From Candidatus Baltobacteraceae bacterium (GTDB lineage: Bacteria; Vulcanimicrobiota; Vulcanimicrobiia; Vulcanimicrobiales; Vulcanimicrobiaceae): a stretch of DNA of 64,000 bases. A program made the position numbers and the translations under genes. The first letter of the stretch is position 1. Every line of letters starts with the position of its first letter. Positions 1 to 9,616 of the stretch are shown here, piece after piece. The DNA is taken from assembly GCA_036488875.1 (NCBI GenBank), contig DASXGW010000002.1:186001-250000 (forward strand), read 5' to 3'. The notes beneath the pieces are model-generated. The model ran no database searches and had not been told where the DNA came from. It was given only the letters and a program-made list of their open reading frames with translations.

Positions 1-2460
1 CGGATTGGCCTCGATGATGTAGAGCGCGCTCTCGTGGATCACGAACTGGATATTGATGAGCCCCCGAATGCGCAGCTCGCGTGCGATGGCTAAAGTGACG
101 TCGGCGATGTGGCGCTCCATGGCTTCGTCGATCGTCTGCGTCGGGTAGACGCTGATCGAGTCGCCGGAATGAATGCCCGCGCGCTCGATGTGCTCGAAGA
201 TTCCCGGGATCATGATGTCGTCGCCGTCGCAGACTGCGTCGACTTCGATCTCTAAACCGCGCAGGTACTTGTCGACCAGCAGCGGCGCGTCGGGAAGAAT
301 CGGGGGAGCCGACTCCGCGTACGACGCGAGCTGACCTTCGTTGTAGACGATTTCCATCGCTCGGCCGCCCAGAACGAACGACGGGCGCACGAGCACCGGA
401 AAGCCGAGCTCGCGGGCGATGGCACGCGCCTCGCGGAAACTGCGCGCCGCTTTTCCTTCAGGCCGGGCGACGCCGAGCCGCGAAAGCGCCGCGTCGAACT
501 GCTCGCGGTCCTCCGCCATGTCGAGCGAAGCGCGGTCGCTCCCGACGAGCGGAACGCCGCGCCGCTGCAGCTCGCCGGCTAAGTTGATGGCGGTTTGACC
601 CCCGAAAGCCAGCATGACGCCGCGCGCGTTGGTCGCGCGATATGCGGCCTCCACTTCGTCGGCACCCGGCGGCTCGAAGACGAGGACGTCGGAAACGTCG
701 AAATCGGTCGAGACGGTCTCGGGATTATTATTGACGATCACCGCGGAACGTCCGGCGTTGCGCAAGGCCCACGCGGCATGCACGCAGCTGTAATCGAACT
801 CGATGCCTTGTCCGATGCGGATCGGTCCGCTTCCGACGACGACCACCGCCTCGTGCGGAGTCGGGCGCATCTCGTCCAGCTCGCCGCGCGAGAGGTAGTA
901 GTACGGCGACTTTGCGGGAAACTCGCCCGCTGCCGTATCGACCATGCGAAACGCCGCCGGTACCGCTCCGTTGGATCGCGTCGTTTGCGTCGCGTAGCCG
1001 TACTCCAAAGCCTCGACGATATCGTCGTGACTCGGACTCTTTTGCAACCGAACTTCCAGCTCGACGAGGTCTGCAAATTCGTTGAGCCAAAATCGATCTA
1101 TCGTCGAGAGTTCGTGGATTCTTTCGATGGTCGATTCTCGAGCGGAAGGGGTTCTTCGAAGCAACTCAGCGACGGCGAAGAGCCTCTCGTGCGTGGGGCG
1201 CGCAACGATGCCTTCGAGTTCGGCATCACTCCACTCTTCGAAGCCGCCGGTGAGCGTCTCGCGTTTGAGATCGAGTCCGCGCACCGCCTTGAGCAGCGCG
1301 GCGCGAAACGTACGGCCGATTCCCATCGCTTCGCCGGTCGATTTCATCTGCGTGCCGAGGTGCGTGTCGGCGATGGGGAACTTGTCGAACGGCCAGCGCG
1401 GAATCTTGACCACCGTGTAGTCGAGGGTCGGCTCGTAGGCGGCCTTCGTGACGCCCGTGACCGGGTTGGGAATTTCGTCGAGCGTTTGTCCCAACGCGAT
1501 GCGCGTGGCGATCTTGGCAATCGGATAGCCGGTGGCTTTCGACGCGAGCGCCGAGCTGCGCGAGACGCGCGGATTGACTTCGATGATCGCGTATTCGCTG
1601 CGGTCGGGATGAAGCGCGAACTGAATGTTACAGCCGCCTTGCACCTCCAGCGCGCGAATGACGTTGACGCTGGCGCTGCGCAGCATCTGATATTCGCGGT
1701 CGGAGAGTGTCTGCGACGGCGCGACGACGATCGAATCGCCGGTATGCACGCCGACGGGATCGATATTCTCCATGTTGCAGACGATGATGCAGTTGCCGGC
1801 GCGATCCCGCAGGACTTCGTACTCGATCTCTTTCCAGCCCAACAGCGACGTTTCGACGAGCGCCTGGTGGATCAAGCTGGCATTGAGGCCGGCGTCGAGC
1901 GTCTGACGCAGCTGCTCCTCGTCGTACACGATGCCGCCGCCGGTTCCGCCGAGGGTGTACGCCGGGCGCACGACGAGCGGATAGCCGCTGCGCGCGGCAA
2001 ACGCGACGCCCGCTTCGACCTCGGTGACGATGACGCTGGAAGCCACCGGCTCGCCGATCTCGAGCATCTTACGTTTGAACCGCTCGCGATCTTCGGCGAG
2101 CTTAATCGTTTCGACGGGCGTGCCCAGCAACTCGACCTCGTACCGTTCGAGCAGACCGGCGTCGTCGAGTTCGACCGCGAGATTGAGGCCCGTCTGACCG
2201 CCGAGCGTCGGCAGCAGCGCGTCGGGCCGTTCGCGCGCGAGAATTTGCTCGATCGATCCGAGCGTGAGGGGCTCGAGGTAGACCGCGTCGGCTACCTCGG
2301 GATCGGTCATAATCGTGGCGGGATTGGAGTTGACGAGGACGACCCGGTGGCCTTCCTCGCGAAGCGCGCGGCACGCTTGCACGCCGGCATAATCGAACTC
2401 TGCGGCCTGACCGATGACGATCGGTCCCGAGCCGATGACCATCACGTTCCGGCGGGGCAT
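1..2460 (-). CDS. carB: carbamoyl-phosphate synthase large subunit, 3' end missing
   Basis: Ammonia- and ATP-dependent half of carbamoyl-phosphate synthase, the first step of pyrimidine and arginine synthesis; it works with the CarA glutaminase encoded at 7249-8340. The 820 residues in the window show both homologous halves: GSGPIVIGQ near the N-terminus and GSGPIRIGQ at the start of the second half, each opening a carboxyphosphate/carbamate ATP-grasp unit, with [10 protein letters not shown] and [11 protein letters not shown] nucleotide-loop motifs. The family is about 1,070 residues, so the end of the second ATP-grasp and the MGS-like allosteric domain lie outside the window. The ATG at 2460 gives the standard N-terminus ([13 protein letters not shown]), but I see no clear Shine-Dalgarno before it. 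It lies 56 nt after pdxH and is separated from carA by six genes. Confidence 0.96.
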   Translation of the reverse strand, partial: MPRRNVMVIGSGPIVIGQAAEFDYAGVQACRALREEGHRVVLVNSNPATIMTDPEVADAVYLEPLTLGSIEQILARERPDALLPTLGGQTGLNLAVELDDAGLLERYEVELLGTPVETIKLAEDRERFKRKMLEIGEPVASSVIVTEVEAGVAFAARSGYPLVVRPAYTLGGTGGGIVYDEEQLRQTLDAGLNASLIHQALVETSLLGWKEIEYEVLRDRAGNCIIVCNMENIDPVGVHTGDSIVVAPSQTLSDREYQMLRSASVNVIRALEVQGGCNIQFALHPDRSEYAIIEVNPRVSRSSALASKATGYPIAKIATRIALGQTLDEIPNPVTGVTKAAYEPTLDYTVVKIPRWPFDKFPIADTHLGTQMKSTGEAMGIGRTFRAALLKAVRGLDLKRETLTGGFEEWSDAELEGIVARPTHERLFAVAELLRRTPSARESTIERIHELSTIDRFWLNEFADLVELEVRLQKSPSHDDIVEALEYGYATQTTRSNGAVPAAFRMVDTAAGEFPAKSPYYYLSRGELDEMRPTPHEAVVVVGSGPIRIGQGIEFDYSCVHAAWALRNAGRSAVIVNNNPETVSTDFDVSDVLVFEPPGADEVEAAYRATNARGVMLAFGGQTAINLAGELQRRGVPLVGSDRASLDMAEDREQFDAALSRLGVARPEGKAARSFREARAIARELGFPVLVRPSFVLGGRAMEIVYNEGQLASYAESAPPILPDAPLLVDKYLRGLEIEVDAVCDGDDIMIPGIFEHIERAGIHSGDSISVYPTQTIDEAMERHIADVTLAIARELRIRGLINIQFVIHESALYIIEANP

Positions 2461-2516
2461 GCTGGGGCGGTTTCATTGGCCCGCCCGTACCGACGCACCT
2501 TTAGTGCGGGCCGCCG

Positions 2517-3122
2517 CTACGGCTGAAGGCGCCGGATCGTCCACCCTCCGGTCGCGCGCCGGTATTCAAAACGGTCGTGCAGCCGGTTGGCTTGCCCCTG
2601 CCAGAACTCCAAGCGCTCGGGTGCGATCGCGTAGCCGCCCCAAGAGTGCGGCCGCGGGACCTCTTCACCTGCGAAACGCTGGTCGAAATGCACGTATCGT
2701 TCCTCGAGTACGTCCCGCGATCCAATCGGTTCGCTTTGTTCCGACGCCCACGCTCCCAGTTGGTGGCCGCGCGGCCGTGAGGCAAAGTAGGCGTCCGACT
2801 CGTCCTCGGAGAGCACGTGGACGGCGCCTTCGACGAGCACTTGACGTTGCAGCTCCGGCCAGTGCAAGGCCGCGGCCGCAAACGGATTGGCTTCCAGCTG
2901 TCTTCCTTTACGGCTGAAGTACGAGGTGTAGAATCGCAGACCGCGTTCGTCGAGACCGCGCAGCAGCACGTACCGCACCGCGGGCTTGCCGTCGACCGTC
3001 GCGGTCGCCAGCGCCATCGCGTTGGGTTCGGGATTGGCGCTTTGCGCCGCGTCGGCCATCCAGCGCTTCAGCTGCGCGATCGGGTTGGGATCGAGCGAAG
3101 TTTCGGACAGCGCGAGATTCAT
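2517..3122 (-). CDS. pdxH: pyridoxamine 5'-phosphate oxidase
   Basis: FMN-dependent oxidase converting pyridoxine/pyridoxamine 5'-phosphate to pyridoxal 5'-phosphate (B6 salvage and synthesis). The 201-residue protein is of usual length and shows the family landmarks in order: AMALATATVDGKPAVRYVLLR (early beta strands), FYTSYFSRKGRQL (FMN phosphate contacts), the RPRGHQLGAWAS substrate loop, and a C-terminal FWQGQANRLHDRF motif ending in IRRLQP. The ATG at 3122 overlaps the stop of the upstream gene as ATGA, so translation is probably coupled to the Cys-rich gene and the Bat cluster. An open frame continues upstream, but without family similarity. It is the last gene before carB in the long operon. 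Confidence 0.95.
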   Translation of the reverse strand: MNLALSETSLDPNPIAQLKRWMADAAQSANPEPNAMALATATVDGKPAVRYVLLRGLDERGLRFYTSYFSRKGRQLEANPFAAAALHWPELQRQVLVEGAVHVLSEDESDAYFASRPRGHQLGAWASEQSEPIGSRDVLEERYVHFDQRFAGEEVPRPHSWGGYAIAPERLEFWQGQANRLHDRFEYRRATGGWTIRRLQP

Positions 3123-3637
3123 TCGTAGACGGTTTTCACGAGGAACGAACTCACCCCGGTCACGTGCAGTGCGTCCTTCGGCGTCCCGCATTTCACGAAG
3201 TACGCCGGCTGTGGTTTGGCGAGGTCGGGTCCTTGGCAGACGCCGCTCTCGCCCGAGCAATAGTACGGGAAATCGGCGACCACGGTACCGGTGGCGCGAT
3301 TGCACGTTGCTCCGGATTGCAGCACCATCGCGAACGCTTGCGGCACGGGCCCGGGCGATTCGGGCGGCGGGAGCGCTTTGGTCAGGTTGAGCACGACGCC
3401 GGCGTCGGCAGCGAGGTCTGACGGGCAGCCGACCGATTTGGGATCGATAACGAAACACGGATCGTAGATTTCGTTGCCCGTCATGCAGCGGTAGGCATCC
3501 GATCGGGTCGATGCGATGGACGACGTCCAGCAGTTTCCGTCGGCGATCTTCTGCGTTTTCATGTCGTGCGGCGAGTACTTCACGACCGTGGTCGATGCGG
3601 CCGCGACGGCGACGAGCAGCGCGAGGATCTTCAACAT
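3119..3637 (-). CDS. secreted cysteine-rich protein, unknown function
   Basis: A 172-residue protein starting MLKILALLVAVAAAS, a plausible signal peptide, followed by a mature part with eight cysteines (in NCW, RCM, PCF, GCP, TCN, YCS, VCQ and KCG contexts). This suggests a disulfide-bonded periplasmic or extracellular domain. I recognise no family. A strong ribosome-binding site (GGGGAGG) sits before the ATG at 3637, and the start overlaps the stop of the VWA gene by one base (TAATG). The stop overlaps pdxH as ATGA. Position suggests it travels with the Bat/MoxR cassette; a role there is inference only. Confidence 0.7.
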   Translation of the reverse strand: MLKILALLVAVAAASTTVVKYSPHDMKTQKIADGNCWTSSIASTRSDAYRCMTGNEIYDPCFVIDPKSVGCPSDLAADAGVVLNLTKALPPPESPGPVPQAFAMVLQSGATCNRATGTVVADFPYYCSGESGVCQGPDLAKPQPAYFVKCGTPKDALHVTGVSSFLVKTVYE

Positions 3638-4557
3638 TACGGATACCTCCCCAGGCCGAATCCGGCCAAGAACGCGATCACCATTGCGGCGGCGCCGCCG
3701 AGCGCGAAACCGAGCGACGCATCGACGGGCTTGCGCTCCATCGTCGTGATGCGACCGAGCTGCGCCAGCGCGTCGTGCAGCTGCGTTGCATTCTCCACGC
3801 GGGCGTACGCGCCGCCGCTTTGATCCGCGTAGCTTCGCAACGCTTGTTCGTCGATGGTTGCTTCTTCGTTGGTCCCCGGAATCAGCCCACCCATGGGCGT
3901 GCCGATGCCGATCGTGTAGACGGGAATGCTGTGTTCGCCGAGCCACTCGGCGGCGGCGCTGGGATCGCTGCCGCTGTTATTGACGCCGTCGGTAATCAAG
4001 ATCACGACGCGGTGACCGCGATCCGGCAAGTTCTGTGCGGCCAACTGCAGCGCGTCACCGATGGCCGTCGGACCGTCGGGCTGCGGGAGATTGTCGAGCG
4101 AGTCGGAGACGAGCTGGTGGTCCGCGCTCAGCGGCGCAACGATGGACGCGGATCCCGAGAACGCGATGATGCCGATCCTCGTGCCGCCCGGCGTTTCGGA
4201 GATGAACGCGCGCGCGGCTGCCTTTGCGGCCGCAGCGCGCGTCGGGATGACATCGCCGGATCGCATCGAGCCTGACGTATCGATGCAGATGAACACCGAG
4301 CCATCCTTGATCGGGACCGGAATCGTGAGGTGCGGGCCGGCGGCAGCGAGCACGACGCACGCTAAGGCGACAACCCACATTCCTTCGAGGAGACGAACGA
4401 TCCACTCGCGCGATTTCACGGCTTCGAGGAAGAACGGAATGTTGGAGTATTCGAGGTCGGTTTCGGTTCGCCGCCGCGCGAGCGCGCGATAGACGATCGC
4501 GAGCAAGGCCGCGGCGAGGATTCCCACTACGAGCCACACGGGCCGGTCGAGACTCAT
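3637..4557 (-). CDS. VWA-domain membrane protein (BatA/BatB-like)
   Basis: A 306-residue protein with the architecture of aerotolerance BatA/BatB proteins: an N-terminal TM helix (about residues 7-25), a second TM around residues 55-75, an exposed von Willebrand A domain (about 85-265), and a C-terminal TM. The metal-ion-dependent adhesion site is intact: CIDTSGSM supplies DxSxS, followed by the DGPTAIGDAL Thr and the ILITDGVNNSG Asp. These proteins work with MoxR ATPases in membrane or periplasmic protein maturation and stress tolerance. It overlaps the DUF58 gene by 4 nt and the Cys-rich gene by 1 nt, so it is in the same operon. BatA and BatB cannot be told apart here; only one VWA gene is present. 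Confidence 0.9.
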   Translation of the reverse strand: MSLDRPVWLVVGILAAALLAIVYRALARRRTETDLEYSNIPFFLEAVKSREWIVRLLEGMWVVALACVVLAAAGPHLTIPVPIKDGSVFICIDTSGSMRSGDVIPTRAAAAKAAARAFISETPGGTRIGIIAFSGSASIVAPLSADHQLVSDSLDNLPQPDGPTAIGDALQLAAQNLPDRGHRVVILITDGVNNSGSDPSAAAEWLGEHSIPVYTIGIGTPMGGLIPGTNEEATIDEQALRSYADQSGGAYARVENATQLHDALAQLGRITTMERKPVDASLGFALGGAAAMVIAFLAGFGLGRYP

Positions 4558-5372
4558 TGTACGCGCCCGATTCCAAACGCGGCCGCAAGCGACGCGGAAC
4601 CGTCGCTTTCGTGCAAGATCCCGGTTCTCCAGCCCGCGCGCGTGAATCGCTCGCTAAGCGCGGTCTCTCGTTCGCGCACCGCCCGGGCGTATGCGGCGCG
4701 TTCGCGCCGGCCGACGTAGGTGCGCACCTGACCGCCTTCGGCGCCGCGAAGCCGCACCATACCCCGCAGCGGCAGGCCGTCGAACCACGGATCGCGCGCG
4801 ATGAGTGCGGTGCAGTCGAAACGCGCGCCCAGTTCGCCGAGCAGTGAATCGTGCTCTTGCTTCAACTCATACCAGTCGCTAATCGCCAGCAATGCCGTCC
4901 CGCGCGTGAGCGCGGCGCGCGCAGTACGGAGGACGCTTTGCGCGTCGAACGCGGCCTCGGCATCGTCGACCGGCGCGAGTGCCGCTGCGCGAGCGCTGCG
5001 CTGAAGCGGCGCCGGCGTGATGCCCCGCGTGCCTACGCGCACGCAGCGGTCGTCGGCACGCGCCGCGCCGAACCACGACTCGAGCGCTTCTTGCGCCGAC
5101 TCGGAGAGCCGCCGGCGGCGGCCGACTTGCATGGAACGCGAGCAATCCACGACTGCTGCCAACGTCAGGGCGACGTCTTCGAGCACGACCCGCGTCTGAA
5201 GTTCGTTGGAGCGAGCGGTCGCAGCCCAGTCGATGCGGCGTACGTCGTCGCCGGGAACGTAGGCCCGCAGCTCTACAAACTCGTATCCGTCGCCGCGATA
5301 CACCGTCGGCGATCCGGCTCCCAGATTGCGCGGGCGGCGCCGGCCGCGCAGCAAGGCCCCACGGAGAGTCAT
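4554..5372 (-). CDS. DUF58 domain protein
   Basis: A 272-residue member of the DUF58 family that normally accompanies MoxR ATPases and VWA proteins. The diagnostic block GDGYEFVELRAYVPGDDVRRIDW lies near residues 30-55 (motif core YVPGDDVRRIDWAATAR), followed by a VWA-like core whose DCSRSM resembles a degenerate MIDAS. There is no obvious TM segment, so it is probably cytoplasmic. It starts 6 nt after moxR and its stop overlaps the VWA gene. DUF58 proteins are thought to bind MoxR-type ATPases; the exact biochemical role is not established. Confidence 0.9.
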   Translation of the reverse strand: MTLRGALLRGRRRPRNLGAGSPTVYRGDGYEFVELRAYVPGDDVRRIDWAATARSNELQTRVVLEDVALTLAAVVDCSRSMQVGRRRRLSESAQEALESWFGAARADDRCVRVGTRGITPAPLQRSARAAALAPVDDAEAAFDAQSVLRTARAALTRGTALLAISDWYELKQEHDSLLGELGARFDCTALIARDPWFDGLPLRGMVRLRGAEGGQVRTYVGRRERAAYARAVRERETALSERFTRAGWRTGILHESDGSASLAAAFGIGRVQ

Positions 5373-5378
5373 GCGGCC

Positions 5379-6350
5379 CTAAGGCGCGGCGACCTCGGCG
5401 ACGAGCGCTTCGATAACGCGTTCGGCGCTGACCGCTTCGGTCGTCAGGCGATAGTTGAACCCAATTCGATGGCGCAAGGCATGCGGCGCAATCGCGCGCA
5501 CGTCGTCGGGAAGCGCGAAATCGCGGGCATCCATGAAAGCACGGGCACGCGCCAAATTGGCCAGGGCGAGGGTTGCGCGGGGGCTCGCGCCATAGTCGAT
5601 GAGATCGCCGGCGTCCACGGAGTGAGCGCGGTCCGAGCGCAGCGAGACACCACGTGCGAGACGCGTCTTTGCGACGAGGTCGACGATGTAACGCTTGAGT
5701 TTCTCGTCGAGGTGCACCGCGTGCGCCTGCATTCGCCAGCGCTTGACATCGTCGAGTGACGCCACCGCGCGCACGGGCTGCGTATCGGCCACGGCAAAGC
5801 GGTCGAGGATTTGCAGTTCTTCGGTCGTCGATGGATAGCCGACGTTCACTTTCATCAGAAAGCGGTCCATCTGCGCGACCGGCAGCGCGTAGGTCCCTTC
5901 GGAGTCGAGCGGGTTCATCGTCGCCATGACGACGAACGGATCCGGTAGGGGATGCGTCTGCGGTCCGATCGTCACTTGGCGCTCTTGCATCGCTTCGAGC
6001 AGCGCCGACTGGACTTTCGCGGGGGCGCGGTTGATTTCGTCGGCCAGAACGACGTTGGCGAAGATCGGCCCGATTACGGTTGTAAAAGCGGCTTCGTTTT
6101 GATTGAAGACTCGCGTGCCGACGATGTCGCTGGGCAGCAGATCCGGGGTGAACTGAATGCGCTTGAACTCGCCCTCGAGGGCAGCGGCGAGCGACCGGCA
6201 CGCCAGCGTCTTGGCGAGCCCCGGGGGGCCCTCCAGCAACACGTGTCCGTTGCAGAGCAGTGCCAGCAGCAGCGCGTCGAGGACTTCGCGTTGGCCGACG
6301 ATGGTCTGCGCGAGCGCGTCGACGAGCTCCGACGGTTTGCGTTCACTCAT
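5379..6350 (-). CDS. MoxR-family AAA+ ATPase
   Basis: A 323-residue AAA+ ATPase of the MoxR group, chaperone-like regulators that act with VWA proteins. Walker A is LLEGPPGLAKT (about residue 38), Walker B is VVLADEINRAP, sensor 1 is MATMNPLDSEGTY, and the arginine-rich lid follows, with SPRATLAL as the sensor 2 region typical of MoxR. I chose the ATG at 6350 (MSERKPSELVDAL) because the family starts a few residues before the IVGQREV segment and because it overlaps the upstream stop as ATGA. The longer open frame upstream lacks similarity. Together with the BatD-like, DUF58 and VWA genes it forms a complete Bat-type cassette. Confidence 0.95.
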   Translation of the reverse strand: MSERKPSELVDALAQTIVGQREVLDALLLALLCNGHVLLEGPPGLAKTLACRSLAAALEGEFKRIQFTPDLLPSDIVGTRVFNQNEAAFTTVIGPIFANVVLADEINRAPAKVQSALLEAMQERQVTIGPQTHPLPDPFVVMATMNPLDSEGTYALPVAQMDRFLMKVNVGYPSTTEELQILDRFAVADTQPVRAVASLDDVKRWRMQAHAVHLDEKLKRYIVDLVAKTRLARGVSLRSDRAHSVDAGDLIDYGASPRATLALANLARARAFMDARDFALPDDVRAIAPHALRHRIGFNYRLTTEAVSAERVIEALVAEVAAP

Positions 6351-7234
6351 GCGAGCATCGCTTCCAGGTTGGCACAGGCATCGTCGACGGCCGGGGCGAG
6401 ATCGGCGTCGTAGGTAAAGGCGGCACGTTCTAGTGAACGCAGCAAGGCGCGAGTTCGTGCGTCGGCTGCATCGGGACGTTGGAGCACGTCGCCGAGCGTT
6501 TCGCCGTCCGACGCACCGATCATCCGCCACACCGCAGCGCGTACGCGAACCGCGGCGCCCCGATTTCGTTCGGCGCGTAAAACGGTCAGCGCGTCGGAGA
6601 ACTGATCGCGGCGGCTGCGCGGCGGCATCGGCGGCGCGGGCGGTGCCGGGACGACGGTAGCAGGCGTGGGCGCCGGCATCTTGGCGGGCCGGTGCGCGAA
6701 CAAGAGAACGGCGAGCGCGATAACGCAGACGATACCGCCGGCCCATAGCGCGGCAGTGACGAGCCAGTGCAGCGCGGCCTTCACAAAACGCTTCATTCCG
6801 GCCAACGGGTCGAGCGAACCGCCCCCGACGTCGATCGTCAAGGAGTTGCTCGAATACTGCTTCGGGCGCCCGTCGCGCGCGTCGACGGCTTGCAAAGTTG
6901 CCGGCGAGATTTCAATCTTGCCCGTGTGATGCGCGATGACGGAGATGGTTTCCGTGTAGTCGGTGCCCGAGGGCGACGTTTGCAGCCGCCGTACGTCGCC
7001 GCCCAGCTCGAGTTCCGCGAGGATCGGCAGGACGAGATTATCGATCGAGGCGACGCGTTCGCGCACGTGCACGCGCACGATGAGGTTGAACGGTACTTCG
7101 AGTTTGGGATTGCTGGTATCGCTGGAAAGCTCGAACGACTGCACCGTGAGTTTTTGCAACGCTTGCGCCGCAACGTTCCCGGAAAAGGCCGCGACGCTCG
7201 AGAGTGCGAGCGCCGCCAGGAGCGCTCGTGACAT
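6347..7234 (-). CDS. BatD-like exported membrane protein
   Basis: A 295-residue protein with a signal peptide (MSRALLAALALSSVAAFSG), a beta-rich extracytoplasmic region of about 150 residues containing two-strand patterns such as VPFNLIVRVHVRERV, a TM helix near residues 155-180 (LVTAALWAGGIVCVIALAVLL), and a proline-rich linker leading to a helical cytoplasmic tail. This layout and its position upstream of moxR-DUF58-VWA match BatD-like oxygen-tolerance proteins, although the sequence is divergent. The start at 7234 has a GGGGGAC ribosome-binding site and lies 14 nt after carA; an alternative start at 7267 would overlap carA. The stop overlaps moxR as ATGA. Confidence 0.75.
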   Translation of the reverse strand: MSRALLAALALSSVAAFSGNVAAQALQKLTVQSFELSSDTSNPKLEVPFNLIVRVHVRERVASIDNLVLPILAELELGGDVRRLQTSPSGTDYTETISVIAHHTGKIEISPATLQAVDARDGRPKQYSSNSLTIDVGGGSLDPLAGMKRFVKAALHWLVTAALWAGGIVCVIALAVLLFAHRPAKMPAPTPATVVPAPPAPPMPPRSRRDQFSDALTVLRAERNRGAAVRVRAAVWRMIGASDGETLGDVLQRPDAADARTRALLRSLERAAFTYDADLAPAVDDACANLEAMLA

Positions 7235-7248
7235 TCGTCCCCCGCTAA

Positions 7249-8340
7249 TTACAGATCCCCTAGCCATTGCGCGAAGAGGCGGCGGGCATCGTACGGTCCG
7301 GGCGACGCTTCGGGATGGAACTGGACGGCTGCGATCGGCAGCGAGCGATGGCGAAAGCCTTCGTTCGTTCCGTCGTTCAAGTTGGTCATCGTCGGTTCGA
7401 GCTCGGACGGGAGCGATCGGGCGTCAACGGCATAGCCGTGGTTGTGCGCGGTGATGATGACGTCGCCGGCGACGAGATCTTTCACCGGCTGGTTACCACC
7501 GCGATGTCCGTACGGCAGCTTGTACGTCTGCGCGCCGCACGCCAGTGCCAGCAGTTGGTGACCCAGACAGATGCCGTAGAGCGGCTTGCGTCCGATGAGA
7601 CCGCGCAAGGTACCGATGGTCTGCGGAAGGTCGGTCGGATCGCCGGGACCGGGCGAGATGAACACGGCGTCGGGTTCCAACGCGAGGATCTCTTCTTCGG
7701 TGGCATTGTACGGCAGCACGGTGACTTGCGCGCCGAGTGCTTCGAGCTCGCGGAGGATCGCGCGCTTGACGCCGCAGTCCACGAGTGCGATGCGTGCGCC
7801 GCTGCTCGAACCTTCGCAAAACGGGCGCTGCGTAGCAACGCTCGGAACGAGCTCCTTAGTGCTGGCCGTGCGAACGAAATCCGCCAGCGTCCGCTCGGCC
7901 CGTTCGAGCGCGGCTTCGCCCACCGCTAACGCCGCCCAGATCGTTCCGTGCTCGCGCAGCGCGATGGTGATTGCACGCGTGTCGGCTCCCACCAGCGTCG
8001 GGACCTTTTGTTCGTCGAGCCACGACGGCAGATCGCGCTTGGCGAGATGGTGCGAGGGATGATAGGCGATTTGCTTGATCACTGCGCCGGCGACGCACGC
8101 GCGCGAGTATTGCGCCGCCGTCCCCGACACGCCGTAGTTGCCGATCATCGGATAGGTAAACGTGAGAATCTGCCCGGCGTACGACGGATCGGTCAACGCT
8201 TCTTCGTAGCCCGTCATTCCGGTATAGAACACGGCTTCGCCCAACGCGGTGCCTTCGAATCCAAGACCGCGTCCGTCGAATCGGCTTCCGTCGGCGAGAA
8301 AGAGCGCGGCGCGGGGTGCGGGCATGTCGGGACTAGCCAT
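7249..8340 (-). CDS. carA: carbamoyl-phosphate synthase small (glutaminase) subunit
   Basis: Supplies ammonia from glutamine to CarB. The 363 residues include the N-terminal CarA domain (GEAVFYTGMTGYEEALTD) and a class I glutamine amidotransferase domain with nucleophile Cys in GICLGHQLLALA and the catalytic His/Glu pair in VQFHPEASPGP. ISPGPGDP and the AHNHGYAVD segment are also typical. The ATG at 8340 overlaps the pyrC stop by 8 nt; a second ATG at 8325 is possible. It follows pyrB and pyrC as usual, but downstream carB is displaced by the Bat cassette and pdxH. Confidence 0.97.
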   Translation of the reverse strand: MASPDMPAPRAALFLADGSRFDGRGLGFEGTALGEAVFYTGMTGYEEALTDPSYAGQILTFTYPMIGNYGVSGTAAQYSRACVAGAVIKQIAYHPSHHLAKRDLPSWLDEQKVPTLVGADTRAITIALREHGTIWAALAVGEAALERAERTLADFVRTASTKELVPSVATQRPFCEGSSSGARIALVDCGVKRAILRELEALGAQVTVLPYNATEEEILALEPDAVFISPGPGDPTDLPQTIGTLRGLIGRKPLYGICLGHQLLALACGAQTYKLPYGHRGGNQPVKDLVAGDVIITAHNHGYAVDARSLPSELEPTMTNLNDGTNEGFRHRSLPIAAVQFHPEASPGPYDARRLFAQWLGDL

Positions 8341-9616
8341 TGTCGGGGGCTCGATAGAAAACCTCGCCGCCGACGATCGTGCCGATGCAGCGGCGCGGCA
8401 AGATGTGCCCCGCGAACGGCGTGCTCTTTCCTTTGGAGACGAACCGCTCGGGTTGCACGCGCCACGGCCGGTCCGCGAAGATCGTTACGTCGGCAACGCT
8501 TCCCGGAGCGAGCGTGCCGCCGGCAATCCGTAAGATCCGCGACGGGTTCGTAGAGAGCAGTTCGACGAAGCGCAGCAGCGGAAGGTCCGGAAGCGCGGCC
8601 GCATACGCGCCGATCGCGACTTCTAATCCGGAGAAACCAACCGCCGCATGCGTCAGATCGCCGCTTTTTTCGGCGGCCGTGTGCGGCGCGTGATCGGTTG
8701 CGAAGACGTCAATCGTTCCGTCTCGCACGGCGTCGCGCAGCGCGCGCACGTCGTAGCTGGTGCGCAGCGGCGGGTTGACCTTTGCCGCCGGTCCGAGCTG
8801 GCGAACCGCGTCGTCGGTGAACGTCAGGTGGTGCGGCGTGACTTCGCACGTGGCTTGCGAGCCGTGGACGCGCGTGTACCGAATCAGCTCCAAGCCGCCG
8901 CGAGTGGTGAGATGCGCGATGTGCCACGCCTTGCGAGTATCGGCCGCGATCAAGAGATCGCGCGCGACGATGACGTCTTCGGCGACCGCCGGCGCTCCGG
9001 CAACGCCGAGCGCGTGCGAGACGATGCCGTCGTTCATCACGGCGTTGCCTTTGATCGCCTCGTCCTCGCAATGCGAGATGAAAGGCCCTCGCACGCCGCT
9101 GGCTACCCGCGCGGCGTCGCGTAGGACGCGAGCGTTGCCGATCGTGTTGCCGTCGTCGGAGAACGCGACCGCGCCGGCGCGCGACAACGCCGCAAAGTCG
9201 CAAAGTTCGCGTCCTTGGCGCGCGCGTGTGATCGCGGCTATGGGATAGACTCGACAGCGGGCCGAGCGCGCGATTTCGGCCGCCAAACGTTCGAGCACGT
9301 CGGGCGCGTCGAGCGCGGGATTGGTGTTGGGCATACACGCCACGGCGGTAAAACCGCCGTGCAATGCCGCGTCGGTTCCCGTGGAAACGGTCTCCTTTTC
9401 GGAATAGCCCGGCTCGCGCAGGTGCACGTGCATGTCGATGAACCCGGGAGCGACGATCGCATTGTTCGCGTCGAAAACGTCTTCGTCACCGGCGAGCGGC
9501 AAATCGACGCCGATCTCGGCAACGATTCCGTCGGAGACGCGCACGTCGCGTATGGCGTCGAGTGGAATCGACGGATCGACGACCCGTCCGCCGCGAATCA
9601 GCAGTGCGCGCTTCAC
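8333..9616 (-). CDS. pyrC: dihydroorotase
   Basis: Zinc enzyme that cyclises carbamoyl aspartate to dihydroorotate. The 427-residue length and motifs indicate the class I (multi-domain amidohydrolase-like) type: metal-binding DMHVHLREPGYSEKE near residue 60, VACMPNTNPALD, SHCEDEAI, the WHIAHLTTRGG His, and the DVFATDHAPHTAAEK Asp near residue 300. The ATG at 9616 overlaps the end of pyrB as ATGA, and the stop lies within carA. A C-terminal urease-type composite domain (GTLAPGSVADVTIF) completes the fold. Confidence 0.97.
   Translation of the reverse strand: MKRALLIRGGRVVDPSIPLDAIRDVRVSDGIVAEIGVDLPLAGDEDVFDANNAIVAPGFIDMHVHLREPGYSEKETVSTGTDAALHGGFTAVACMPNTNPALDAPDVLERLAAEIARSARCRVYPIAAITRARQGRELCDFAALSRAGAVAFSDDGNTIGNARVLRDAARVASGVRGPFISHCEDEAIKGNAVMNDGIVSHALGVAGAPAVAEDVIVARDLLIAADTRKAWHIAHLTTRGGLELIRYTRVHGSQATCEVTPHHLTFTDDAVRQLGPAAKVNPPLRTSYDVRALRDAVRDGTIDVFATDHAPHTAAEKSGDLTHAAVGFSGLEVAIGAYAAALPDLPLLRFVELLSTNPSRILRIAGGTLAPGSVADVTIFADRPWRVQPERFVSKGKSTPFAGHILPRRCIGTIVGGEVFYRAPDNG

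Noticed and set aside
595-2526. 643-residue open frame on the plus strand
   Set aside because: It lies fully opposite carB, whose two ATP-grasp halves are recognisable; the plus-strand protein is Arg/Asp-rich with no family motifs, a typical GC-rich antisense frame.
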